Shown in pieces: positions 1 through 6,398 of a DNA stretch of 9,529 nt. Made by a program: the position numbers and the translations under genes. Within the stretch, counting starts at the first letter, position 1. Each line of letters opens with the position of its first letter. The stretch comes from Planctomycetota bacterium. GTDB taxonomy: Bacteria; Planctomycetota; B15-G4; JADJEK01. The notes under the pieces are model-generated. The model made no database searches, was not told the origin of the DNA, and saw only the letters and a list, made by a program, of their open reading frames with translations. Where the stretch lies: NCBI GenBank assembly GCA_016795255.1, contig JAEUIB010000015.1, positions 1-9,529 on the forward strand, read 5' to 3'.

Positions 1-317
1 ATCTGCATCTTGCCGTTCGGCAACATTCGCACGCGTCCCCACGTGCGCGTCTCGATGACGCCCGCGGCCTTCGCGCGCCGGAACACCGCCATGAAGTCCG
101 GCACGACGATGCAGAAGTGACCGCGCTCACCGCGCGCATCCGGTATCTCGTTCATGTGGATCTGCTGCGACGCGCCGAGCCGGAAGAACTGCGACGGGAA
201 GCCCTGGTCCGGCGTCGCGTCGAGCGGCAACCCGATCACGTCGCGATAGAACGCGACCGCCGGCCCGAGCGTATCGACGTTGACGTTGACGTGGTGGATC
301 TGGAACTCGTTCGACAT
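1..317 (-). CDS. VOC (glyoxalase/bleomycin-resistance fold) family protein, partial
   Basis: The frame gives 105 residues from an ATG at 317 and continues past the left edge, so the C-terminus is missing. The N-terminus reads IHHVNVNV, then an AVAFYRDVIGLPL segment, which is the classic first strand and helix of the vicinal-oxygen-chelate (glyoxalase I/dioxygenase) fold. His9 sits where the first metal ligand normally lies. His67 (in GHFCIVVPD) and Glu57 (in HMNEIPD) are candidate further ligands. VOC proteins usually have 120-150 residues per domain, so most of one domain is visible. The start ATG overlaps the TGA of the upstream enolase-superfamily gene (TGATG), which argues for translational coupling and a shared pathway. 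The family includes lyases, isomerases, dioxygenases and resistance proteins; the specific reaction cannot be assigned. Confidence 0.85.
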   Translation of the reverse strand, partial: MSNEFQIHHVNVNVDTLGPAVAFYRDVIGLPLDATPDQGFPSQFFRLGASQQIHMNEIPDARGERGHFCIVVPDFMAVFRRAKAAGVIETRTWGRVRMLPNGKMQ

Positions 318-1486
318 CACGAGCCTCCGTGCGTGTACCGCTCGACGAAGTCGAGATCGGGCTCGACGCCGAAGCCGAGCCCCGTCGGCGCCGCGAGCGC
401 GCCGTCCTTCAGCGCCAGGTCGATCCGCGCCATCTGGCGCAGCAGCGGCGCGCCGCCCATCGGGACTTCGACGTAGACGCCCGCCGGGCTCGCGCACGCG
501 AGGGTCCGCGCGGCCTGGAACGAGATCGCCGAACCCCAGCAATGCGGCGCGAGCTCGAGCCGGTGCGCGCTCGCCAGCGCGGCGATCCGCAGCCCTTCGC
601 TGAGCCCGCCCGCGATCGCGAGATCGGGCTGCAACACGTCGATCGCGCGCCGCTCGATCAGCTCGGCGAAGTCGAACGCCGTGAACTCGCTCTCGCCGGC
701 CGCGATCGGCATCGCGCTCGAGGCACGCACTTCCGCGAGTCCGACGCGATCGTCCGACGGCACCGGTTCCTCGACGAAGCGCACGCCGAGGTCGGCCGCT
801 ACGGCGCAGAAACGCTTCGCCGCGCCGACGTTCAGCGTGCCGTGCGCGTCGACCATGATCTCGACGCCGTCGCCGAGTGCTTTGCGTGCCGCGCGGACGC
901 GCTCGAGGCTCGCGGCGACGCTGCCGTCCATCGCGCCGATCCGCATCTTCACAGCGCGGAAGCCCTCGCCGACGTAGCGGCCGAGCTCTTCGCCGATGCG
1001 CTCCGGCGGCGCCCAGCCACCGCTCGCGTACGCGGCGACGTTTCGTCGACTCGCACCGCCGAGCAGCGCCAGCACCGACGTCCCGTGCGCCTTGCCGAGC
1101 AGATCCCACAACGCGAGATCGACGCCGCTCATCGCCGCGACGTGGATGCCGCGCCGCCCGAGCACCGGCATCGCGCGTCCGAAGCGCTGCGCGAGCGCGG
1201 CGCGCGAACCGTTGTACATGCGCGTCCACAGGCGGCCGATGTCGCGCGGATCCTCGCCGCGCAAGATCGGCGCCAACTCGTTGCGGACGATCGTCACCAG
1301 CGCCGACGCGTCGCCGGCGCTGCCGACCGCGGGCTTCGCTTCGCCGTAGCCGACGAGTCCCGTGTCGGTGCGGATCGTCACCAGCACCGCGTCGAACGCC
1401 GTGATGCGCCCGAAGTCCGACACGTGCTGAGCAGCGGCGTCGAGCGGGACGTGGAGCCACGCGGCTTCGACGTGCGTGATCTTCAT
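317..1486 (-). CDS. Mandelate racemase/muconate lactonizing enzyme family protein (enolase superfamily)
   Basis: The protein has 389 residues, the usual size for this family. Residues 1-130 form the N-terminal capping domain (MKITHVEA start, LVTIRTDTGLVGYGE strand pair) and residues about 150-370 form the barrel. Expected catalytic positions are visible: Lys180-Met-Arg182 at the KxK position, metal ligands Asp213 (VDAHG), Glu239 (FVEEP) and Glu265 (AAGES), and the Asp288 (QPDLA)/His315 (APHCWGS) dyad of the mandelate racemase subgroup. Family members abstract a proton alpha to a carboxylate, giving racemisation, cycloisomerisation or dehydration. Asp213-x-His215 resembles the arrangement in some acid-sugar dehydratases, so dehydration of a sugar acid is a reasonable but unproven guess. 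The ATG at 1486 is chosen because an AAGGA lies 5 bases upstream; the frame stays open further upstream but would run into the next gene. It is probably cytoplasmic and co-transcribed with its neighbours. Confidence 0.93.
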   Translation of the reverse strand: MKITHVEAAWLHVPLDAAAQHVSDFGRITAFDAVLVTIRTDTGLVGYGEAKPAVGSAGDASALVTIVRNELAPILRGEDPRDIGRLWTRMYNGSRAALAQRFGRAMPVLGRRGIHVAAMSGVDLALWDLLGKAHGTSVLALLGGASRRNVAAYASGGWAPPERIGEELGRYVGEGFRAVKMRIGAMDGSVAASLERVRAARKALGDGVEIMVDAHGTLNVGAAKRFCAVAADLGVRFVEEPVPSDDRVGLAEVRASSAMPIAAGESEFTAFDFAELIERRAIDVLQPDLAIAGGLSEGLRIAALASAHRLELAPHCWGSAISFQAARTLACASPAGVYVEVPMGGAPLLRQMARIDLALKDGALAAPTGLGFGVEPDLDFVERYTHGGS

Positions 1487-1491
1487 GCGCG

Positions 1492-1496
1492 TCCTT
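1492..1496 (-). promoter_or_regulatory. Ribosome binding site of the enolase-superfamily gene
   Basis: On the minus strand AAGGA ends 5 bases before the ATG at 1486. It decides the start, because the reading frame itself is open for another 600 bases upstream. Confidence 0.7.
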
Positions 1497-1503
1497 CGAT
1501 CAG

Positions 1504-1554
1504 GGCTGTGATCCGGCCCGTGCTCTGAACCGGTCATGGCTGTGAACCGGCCAG
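1504..1554. repeat. Three tandem 17-bp repeats in the intergenic region
   Basis: Three units start exactly 17 bases apart at 1504, 1521 and 1538. The plus-strand cores are GGCTGTGATCCGGCC, TGCTCTGAACCGGTC and GGCTGTGAACCGGCC. Units 1 and 3 differ at one base in the 15-base core; unit 2 is more diverged. They fill most of the 71-base gap between the epimerase stop and the enolase-superfamily start. Helical spacing is about 1.6 turns, which is not the ideal phase for side-by-side protein binding. An operator array, an RNA-level signal or a recent slippage product are all possible. Confidence 0.7.
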
Positions 1555-1557
1555 GGG

Positions 1558-2445
1558 TCAGCGAATCAGCGGCAACAGCGTCTTCGCCGACGTCTCGTAC
1601 AGCATCGTGTAGAAGCTCTCGGACAACAGGCTGCTGCCGTGGTCCTGGATGAACTTGAGCTGCTCGGGCGAGATGTCGACCGGGTTCTTCTCGACCTGAT
1701 TCGGCCACGGACTGACCGGCGTGCGATCGACCGGCGCGACGACTTCGAGCGTCAGTGCGCCTTGGTATCCGATCTCGTTCAGCGTCTTCACGACCGCGGC
1801 CCAATCGAACCGCCCCATGCCCGGCGCCAGCCGATTGTTCTCCGCGACGTGGAAGTCGACGAGCTTCGAGCCGACCGCGCGGATCGTCGCGTGCAGGTCT
1901 TTCTCTTCGATGTTCATGTGGAACATGTCGAGGCAGACGCCGCAGTCCTTGCCGACCGCGTTCGCGAGCGCGAGCGCCTGGTCGCCGCGATTGACGAAGT
2001 ACGTCTCGAAGCGGTTCAGCGGCTCGATCGCCATGCGCACGCCACATTTGGTCGCGTAGTCGTGGACCTCGCGCAAGCCGTCGACGACCCAGCGCCACTC
2101 GTCCTCGGGCGTCCCGTCGGCGACGATCTTGCCGACCGTCGCGGGCACGATCGTGATCTCGTGACCCTCGAGTTCCTTCACCATCGTCACGACCGACTTC
2201 ACGTACGCGACCGAGTCGGCACGCTGCTTCGGATCGGCAGCGGCGAGATTGCGCTGGCCGAGCGTCAGCGTCACCGCACCCCAGCAGCGGATGCCGTACT
2301 GCTTCAGCAGCGCGCGCGACGTCTTGGACTCGTACTGCGTCGGCTCGCCGCTGATCTCGATGCTCTCGAAGCCGAGATGCTTGATGCGCTTCAGCGTGAC
2401 TTCGAGCGGCTCGGCGCGCATCCAGTTGTGCGTGGACAGGTGCAC
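1558..2445 (-). CDS. Sugar phosphate isomerase/epimerase family TIM-barrel protein
   Basis: The protein has 295 residues, typical of the xylose-isomerase-like TIM barrels that include D-tagatose/D-psicose 3-epimerases and hydroxypyruvate isomerases. The four metal ligands expected for this group are all in place: Glu141 (AIEPLNRFE), Asp173 with His176 (CLDMFHM), His199 (VDFHV) and Glu234 (LTLEVV). Strand 1 begins LSTHNWMR and the second strand carries FESIEISGE. This supports an active metal-dependent enzyme acting on a keto sugar or similar substrate in the cytoplasm. The start is GTG at 2445, supported by GAGGA 7 bases upstream. It is the first gene of a likely operon with the enolase-superfamily and VOC genes, so the three may act in one sugar or sugar-acid pathway. 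The exact substrate is unknown. Confidence 0.92.
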   Translation of the reverse strand: MHLSTHNWMRAEPLEVTLKRIKHLGFESIEISGEPTQYESKTSRALLKQYGIRCWGAVTLTLGQRNLAAADPKQRADSVAYVKSVVTMVKELEGHEITIVPATVGKIVADGTPEDEWRWVVDGLREVHDYATKCGVRMAIEPLNRFETYFVNRGDQALALANAVGKDCGVCLDMFHMNIEEKDLHATIRAVGSKLVDFHVAENNRLAPGMGRFDWAAVVKTLNEIGYQGALTLEVVAPVDRTPVSPWPNQVEKNPVDISPEQLKFIQDHGSSLLSESFYTMLYETSAKTLLPLIR

Positions 2446-2452
2446 GGGGGAT

Positions 2453-2457
2453 TCCTC
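2453..2457 (-). promoter_or_regulatory. Ribosome binding site deciding a GTG start
   Basis: GAGGA on the minus strand lies 7 bases before the GTG at 2445. No ATG in the frame is as well placed, so it supports the unusual start codon of the epimerase-like gene. Confidence 0.7.
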
Positions 2458-2479
2458 GCGTGGCCCAGTTCGGGCGGCG

Positions 2480-2488
2480 AGGGTAGCA
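2480..2488 (-). promoter_or_regulatory. Candidate extended -10 promoter element
   Basis: The minus strand reads TGCTACCCT, which fits the extended -10 pattern TGn followed by a TAnnnT hexamer, 35 bases before the GTG at 2445. There is no convincing -35 hexamer. It lies in the 133-base gap upstream of the likely catabolic operon, where a promoter is expected. The call rests on this weak match only. Confidence 0.25.
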
Positions 2489-2578
2489 CGGTCGACGTCC
2501 GCGAGCGGCAGCTCACTCCGCCGTCACGGGACGCAAGACGCCGTCGACCGCGGAGTCGATCCGATCGGACCGCGAGCC

Positions 2579-3889
2579 TTACTGATCGCTGTCGCCCGAT
2601 GGGCGAGCGGAGCTCACCTGCTCGGATCGAATGTGCTCGGCGTACCTCTCGTCGACCGTGGGCGCGGGGCCTGGATCGAGCCACGGAACCGACTCGAGGA
2701 CGCGATCGCGGGGATGCGGCCACCACCTCAGTTGCCGGACCGTCACGCCGTCCTTGGGTTCTTCGACGCCATCGGCGCCCGGCCCGACTCCGTCTCCGTA
2801 GATCGCTTCGAGCTGGGCCTGGTACGCAGCGGACAGTCGTTGCCGCTCCTCGACGCGACCCGCCTTGCTCGCACGCACAGCGGCTTCCGAGAGTCGAATG
2901 AGTTCCTCGAACGACGCGTGTGCATGCGAGGCCGGAGTCCCCCAGCGCAAGACATCGATGCACGGCGTGCGACACTCCGACCAACGGTCCCACTCGTCAC
3001 TGGGGACCATGGCTTCGTCGGCATCGAGCAGGTCCAGAGAGTCGTGCGGCGGAGGCGCGCCACGCTCCTCGAGGAACGATCGAAGCCAAGCGATGCGAGA
3101 GTTCCACAGCAGACTCCGCCGGAACGGGAGACTCACCAAGCCACTCGGTTCGACGTTCTGCTCGCGGAACTCCGCCAAGCGTGGATCGACGGCCGTGGAA
3201 GCCGTGATTCTGGAACGCATCGTGCGAACGCTCGCTTCGTAGCCTTCTGGCAGGCGGCGTTCACCCAACGGATGTGCCCTACCTTGCGGTCGGTCGACCC
3301 GATCGATCGGGTGATCGCCCCATCCCACATATCGAACTTCATCCATGTACTGCTCGACGAACCCGAACCCAGCGGGCCCGACTTTCTCACCGTAGATTGA
3401 CCGCAGCCGCGCGATGTACTCTCTAGATAGGTCGAAGCAGTCCTTTGTTCTGTCCTCACGATCGGCGGCGACGGAACGACGGGCCAGAGTCACGAGTTCG
3501 GCGAACTCTGGAATCCGCGTGGAGCTTGGAATGCCCCAACGCTGCATGTCCACGTACGGGTCACGCAGGTCGCACCATGCCGCCCAGTCCGCGCGAGGAA
3601 TCTCGAAGTCGTCACATGAACGAAAGCACCGCCCCGACGACGGAAGTCGAAGACCTTGCGATACGCAAAACTCGCGAAACCAAGTCTCACGCTCGACCCA
3701 GACTCGGCCTCCTACTGGAGGCAGCGGCTGCCATCCCCGCGCTGCGGCCGCTTCTGGCACCCGCCCGTCGGTCTGAGGTGGATCGCCGACGGGTACGGCA
3801 ACCGCAATCGATGCTCGGAAGCAGAGGCCGACACCAAGAGCGACGCAAGCCCTGACGATCCACGCGGCACGACTCTCGACGTCCAGCAT
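2579..3889 (-). CDS. Exported protein of unknown function with two copies of a domain of about 130 residues
   Basis: I do not recognise this 436-residue protein. Residues 1-32 look like a signal peptide (charged start, hydrophobic VALGVGLCF and SIAVAV, possible cleavage near AVA-VP). The mature part holds two diverged copies of one domain, at about 68-197 and 266-397, joined by a linker of about 65 residues. Matching blocks are DWAAWCDLRDPYVDMQRWGIP with EWDRWSECRTPCIDVLRWGTP, FAELVTLARRSV with FEELIRLSEAAV, YIARLRSIYGEKVGP with YQAQLEAIYGDGVGP, and WGDHPIDRV with WWPHPRDRV. Conserved Trp, Cys (C106/C306), Tyr-Gly and HPxDRV hint at a small helical fold. The ATG at 3889 has GAGGAG 11 bases upstream and is followed at once by the signal peptide; an earlier ATG at 4057 would overlap the neighbouring gene. 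It is last in a run of three exported-protein genes. Confidence 0.8.
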   Translation of the reverse strand: MLDVESRAAWIVRACVALGVGLCFRASIAVAVPVGDPPQTDGRVPEAAAARGWQPLPPVGGRVWVERETWFREFCVSQGLRLPSSGRCFRSCDDFEIPRADWAAWCDLRDPYVDMQRWGIPSSTRIPEFAELVTLARRSVAADREDRTKDCFDLSREYIARLRSIYGEKVGPAGFGFVEQYMDEVRYVGWGDHPIDRVDRPQGRAHPLGERRLPEGYEASVRTMRSRITASTAVDPRLAEFREQNVEPSGLVSLPFRRSLLWNSRIAWLRSFLEERGAPPPHDSLDLLDADEAMVPSDEWDRWSECRTPCIDVLRWGTPASHAHASFEELIRLSEAAVRASKAGRVEERQRLSAAYQAQLEAIYGDGVGPGADGVEEPKDGVTVRQLRWWPHPRDRVLESVPWLDPGPAPTVDERYAEHIRSEQVSSARPSGDSDQ

Positions 3890-3900
3890 GAAGAGTGCGG

Positions 3901-3906
3901 CTCCTC
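3901..3906 (-). promoter_or_regulatory. Ribosome binding site of the duplicated-domain protein
   Basis: GAGGAG on the minus strand lies 11 bases before the ATG at 3889. The spacing is rather long, but it favours this ATG over the upstream one at 4057. Confidence 0.55.
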
Positions 3907-3965
3907 GGGTTGCACCGTCTGCATCGCGACGCCGAGGCCGTGACGACAGGACTGTTTCGCTTGCT

Positions 3966-4610
3966 TCACTTCGCGAAGAAGTGCACATCGCCCGCGAGAT
4001 CGACATAGGCATGAATTTGCGCGCTGGTACCGGGAACGACCGAGAGGGCGAGTCCATCGTTCGATTCGGGCATCACGACGGTCATCTGCCCGGGTCCCGG
4101 CTCGACTCCGCCGGCCCCCGACTGGATCAAATAATTGCGCGTGCCCGTCGGCTCTCGATTCGTGCGCCAGGACGCAACACCGACGACCGCATCCGGATAC
4201 GTGACGACGTGTGCCACGCCGGACGCCGTGACGAGGACTCCGAGTCCCGAATCGCCCATGCTCCCGTCCGGGAGTTCGACGAGGGTGCCCGCCCCGAGTG
4301 CATCGGCCAAAGCCGCCGCATCGACCGCAATTCCCTCTTGTTGCCATTTCTTCGCTTGCCAGCCCACGGAGTCGCTCGAGACGGTCGTATTGGCATTCTC
4401 CAACACCTTGAATCGCGTGATCGTCGCCGGAAGCTGGAAGTCTGCACCGAGTGCTACGCAGACGTTCGTCGCACCGGCAACATACTGCGCGGACGCGGAG
4501 GCCTCGCGATTGGCGAACGCGGATCGGTACATCCAAGACAACATCAGCACACCGACGACTCCGATGCCAACGATGGAGACGAGTCCGCGACGGTCAGAGA
4601 AGTTCACCAT
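3966..4610 (-). CDS. Membrane-anchored or secreted protein of unknown function
   Basis: This 214-residue protein is not one I recognise. It begins MVNFSDRRG, then has a hydrophobic stretch at about residues 10-27 (VSIVGIGVVGVLMLSW), then YRSAFANREASASAQ. That is either an uncleaved N-terminal anchor or a signal peptide cut near AFA or ASA. The rest (about 45-214) should lie outside the cytoplasmic membrane. It is rich in Ala, Gly, Val and Thr, with short beta-like segments (GVLVTASGVAHVVTYP, GLALSVVPGTSAQIHAYVDL), suggesting a beta-sandwich-like fold. There is only one cysteine (Cys51). The ATG at 4610 is chosen because AAGGA lies 6 bases upstream; an in-frame ATG at 4655 would put 15 extra polar residues before the anchor. 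It lies 93 bases after the interrupted Cys-rich gene and 76 bases before the duplicated-domain gene, all on one strand. Confidence 0.75.
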   Translation of the reverse strand: MVNFSDRRGLVSIVGIGVVGVLMLSWMYRSAFANREASASAQYVAGATNVCVALGADFQLPATITRFKVLENANTTVSSDSVGWQAKKWQQEGIAVDAAALADALGAGTLVELPDGSMGDSGLGVLVTASGVAHVVTYPDAVVGVASWRTNREPTGTRNYLIQSGAGGVEPGPGQMTVVMPESNDGLALSVVPGTSAQIHAYVDLAGDVHFFAK

Positions 4611-4616
4611 GATGAG

Positions 4617-4621
4617 TCCTT
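4617..4621 (-). promoter_or_regulatory. Ribosome binding site of the membrane-anchored protein
   Basis: AAGGA on the minus strand lies 6 bases before the ATG at 4610, a standard spacing. It selects this start over the ATG at 4655. Confidence 0.7.
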
Positions 4622-4703
4622 CATTGGTTTTGGAACACGACATGCTTATTCGCACGTTCGGTCACACGTATGTCCGGATCGGCGCACGGCCTCCCGCCGA
4701 CGG

Positions 4704-5120
4704 TCAGCGACACGAACAAATCTTGAGCGACGCAGAACCGCTCGGACCGCAGGTCTCCGAAGCATCACACCCGCCGCCGCATCGAGTCACGCCCGTACCT
4801 TGGGTGGCGTTCACGGTTGCCGTCCCGTGGCAATCGCCGCCGTTCGGGTCGGGCACCGAACCGTCGCAGTTCTTGCACGTGAACGTATAGATCAAGTCAC
4901 CCGTCACTGGGTCGTTCGTCGATGTCGTGTGAATCTCGCAGTACGAAGTCGAACATGTCGAAGCGCACTAGGCCGCGACCCACGCGCCGGTTGGTCCGTA
5001 CTCCGTCACCAAGTTGCAGCGCGCAGTGTCACGAAGTGCGCCAGCCCGACTCACGGGATTCGTGAGGACTGCGACGAACACGGACGTGACGACGAGGATG
5101 CCGATTCGAAGCGACACCAT
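4704..5120 (-). pseudogene. Secreted Cys-rich protein interrupted by one in-frame TAG (pseudogene or readthrough)
   Basis: One frame of 139 codons runs from ATG 5120 to TGA 4704, broken only by TAG at codon 51 (4970-4968). The first part (50 residues) is a signal peptide, MVSLRIGILVVTSVFVAVL, then a short mature segment with one Cys. The second part (codons 52-138) holds eleven cysteines, at 52, 56, 61, 82, 85, 97, 114, 118, 124, 135 and 137, in patterns such as CASTC, TCKNC, CGGGC and CSC. The whole product would have twelve Cys, an even number suited to disulfides outside the cytoplasm. The second part has neither a signal peptide nor a convincing ribosome site (only a GTG at 4907), so independent translation is unlikely. 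Continuity of the frame argues for a single gene with a recent nonsense change, a sequencing error, or amber readthrough. Function is unknown. Confidence 0.65.
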
Positions 5121-5138
5121 GAAACCACCAGTGTTTCT

Positions 5139-5165
5139 GGGCCCGCTTCCGTCGGGCCCGCTTCC
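5139..5165. repeat. 12-bp direct repeat forming a GC-rich hairpin
   Basis: GGGCCCGCTTCC occurs twice, at 5139-5150 and 5154-5165, with 3 bases between. Because GGGCCC is self-complementary, GGGCCCG (5139-5145) can also pair with CGGGCCC (5153-5159) around a 7-base loop. It lies in the 107-base gap between the end of the second TIM-barrel gene and the start of the Cys-rich gene. It could be a weak terminator or attenuator, but no run of T follows on either strand. Confidence 0.45.
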
Positions 5166-5227
5166 TTCAGAGTGCGGCGACTGTATTTCTCCCGCCCCAG
5201 GTCGCAACCATGCCCCTCTACTTTTTC

Positions 5228-6133
5228 TCATCCCCACCCGAGCGATCGCAGCAAGCTCACGGCCTGCTGCAGCTCACGCACGCCGAAGCGCGCATCGACG
5301 TCCACGACCACCGGAATCGTCGCCGGTAGCGTTTCGCGCAGGCCTTTGAAGTCGAGTTCTCCGGCGCCCGGCGGCAGACGCGACTCCGAGCCGGCGACGT
5401 CGCTCATCGTCGCGCCGAACACGCGCGTCGCGTGCTCGCCGCTCCACGCGAGAGCCGGCGCGAGTCCGAGACTCTCGAGCGTCCGCGCCGCCGCCGCATC
5501 GTGCCAATACCCGAGCGGCTTGCCGCGGAACTCGTCGAGCAACGTGCGACACGCGGCGAACGACGGGAAGCCGAGCGGCGACGTCGGTGTCGCGACCGCG
5601 AAGCGCATGTCGGGCGCGGTCTTCATCGCGGCGAACAACGCGCGGCACGCGCGCTCGAGCAACGCGTCCGCGCGCAGCTCGACCTCTCGCTCGAGTTCCT
5701 TCGCGAGCTTCGTGACGTCGTCGCTCCGACCCTCGAGGCGGAGCTTCGCGCGCAGCGTCGCTTCGCGTTCGCGACCTCGATCGACGTCGATGGCTCCGAG
5801 TCGCACCACGACCAAATCACAGGCGAGCGCCCTCGCATCGGCGACGCTGGCCGCGACCGTCGCCAACGCTCGACGCGCGAACTCCGACGACGTCGACAGC
5901 AGCGACGGCACGAGCCCCGAGTCGCCATCGCCGGCCGTCGCCAGCGGGGGTTCGAGCCCGACGACCCGGGCGCCCGCGGCACGAAGGCCGTCGCCGAGCG
6001 CCGTCGCCAGCGGGCGCGGCGACTCGGATGCGACGAACGCCGCGCGGACCCCGGCCTCGCGCAGGAGGTCGAGCACGGCCGGCGCGCCCAGCGGGCGAAT
6101 TCCGAACCAGGACGTGGAGATGCCGAGACTCAT
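5228..6133 (-). CDS. Xylose isomerase-like TIM-barrel protein with degenerate metal site
   Basis: The protein has 301 residues and the layout of the sugar phosphate isomerase/epimerase (AP-endonuclease 2) barrel family. The start MSLGISTSWFG is strand 1, LACDLVVVRLG (about 103-113) is a middle strand, GYWHDAAAARTLESLG (208-223) is the usual HD strand-helix, and MSDVAGSESRLPPGAGELDF (243-262) matches the family's loop before its final strands. However, several ligand positions differ from active members. The strand RFAVATPTSP (177-186) lacks the usual Glu, Ser244 replaces the usual His before Asp245, and VVDVDARF (276-283) has Asp where Glu is common. His211 and Asp212 remain. It may be a non-catalytic or altered homologue. 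No clear ribosome site precedes the ATG at 6133. It lies divergent to the PDZ gene and upstream of the unknown exported genes. Confidence 0.8.
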   Translation of the reverse strand: MSLGISTSWFGIRPLGAPAVLDLLREAGVRAAFVASESPRPLATALGDGLRAAGARVVGLEPPLATAGDGDSGLVPSLLSTSSEFARRALATVAASVADARALACDLVVVRLGAIDVDRGREREATLRAKLRLEGRSDDVTKLAKELEREVELRADALLERACRALFAAMKTAPDMRFAVATPTSPLGFPSFAACRTLLDEFRGKPLGYWHDAAAARTLESLGLAPALAWSGEHATRVFGATMSDVAGSESRLPPGAGELDFKGLRETLPATIPVVVDVDARFGVRELQQAVSLLRSLGWG

Positions 6134-6398
6134 CGGTCGATCATCGGTTCAATCGGGACGCCGGAACGAGCTTCGACCGACGGGGTCGTGGGGTCGGTTC
6201 GGCTGCCGTCTCGAAGCCGAGCATACGCTCGCCTTCGCCCCGTCCCGCGCCGGCCGATCGTGGGATTTGGATGCAAGAATCGGCTGGATCCGACGTCCCC
6301 CGCCTCGCGGGCCGAGCGATTCACGTTCGACCCCCGCGACCCGGAACCGCCGGCGAACCGTCGCTCGCGCTGCGCCGACTCGAAGGAGAAGCATCGTC
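6134..6398. other. Divergent intergenic region, presumed to hold two promoters
   Basis: These 265 bases separate two genes reading away from each other, so promoters for both should lie here. I found no convincing -35/-10 pair on either strand. The only clear signal is the AAGGAG ribosome site of the plus-strand gene. The plus-strand reading frame stays open across this region, but without a plausible start or coding signal. Confidence 0.5.
6383..6388 (+). promoter_or_regulatory. Ribosome binding site of the PDZ protein
   Basis: AAGGAG lies 10 bases before the ATG at 6399. It decides the start in a reading frame that is open for over 2.5 kb upstream. Confidence 0.75.

Noticed and set aside
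1487..2098. N-terminal extension of the enolase-superfamily gene into the epimerase region
   Set aside because: The extension is Arg-rich and lies in another frame over a well-supported gene; the ATG at 1486 with AAGGA starts exactly at the family's first strand.
2249..3400. Plus-strand frame of 383 residues across the duplicated-domain gene
   Set aside because: No domain or ribosome site is visible, and the minus-strand product shows an internal duplication conserved at protein level.
3890..4057. Earlier start for the duplicated-domain protein at 4057
   Set aside because: It would overlap the neighbouring gene by 92 bases and bury the signal peptide 56 residues inside the protein.
4611..4703. 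Possible promoter in the gap before the membrane-anchored protein
   Set aside because: AT-richer words occur, but no -35 and -10 pair has a suitable spacing.
4704..4907. Independent small gene starting at GTG 4907
   Set aside because: It has no ribosome site or export signal, and its cysteine-rich frame continues upstream to the TAG and beyond into a signal peptide.
4968..4970. TAG as a pyrrolysine codon
   Set aside because: No pyrrolysine tRNA, synthetase or methylamine methyltransferase gene is visible here, and the protein does not resemble those families; a nonsense change or error is simpler.
3888..6398. A plus-strand reading frame open for over 2.5 kb before the PDZ gene, apparently giving one protein of more than 1500 residues
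   Set aside because: It is antisense to genes with clear motifs or internal duplication, is rich in Arg and Ser with no recognisable domain, and the PDZ gene has its own ribosome site and signal peptide at 6399.
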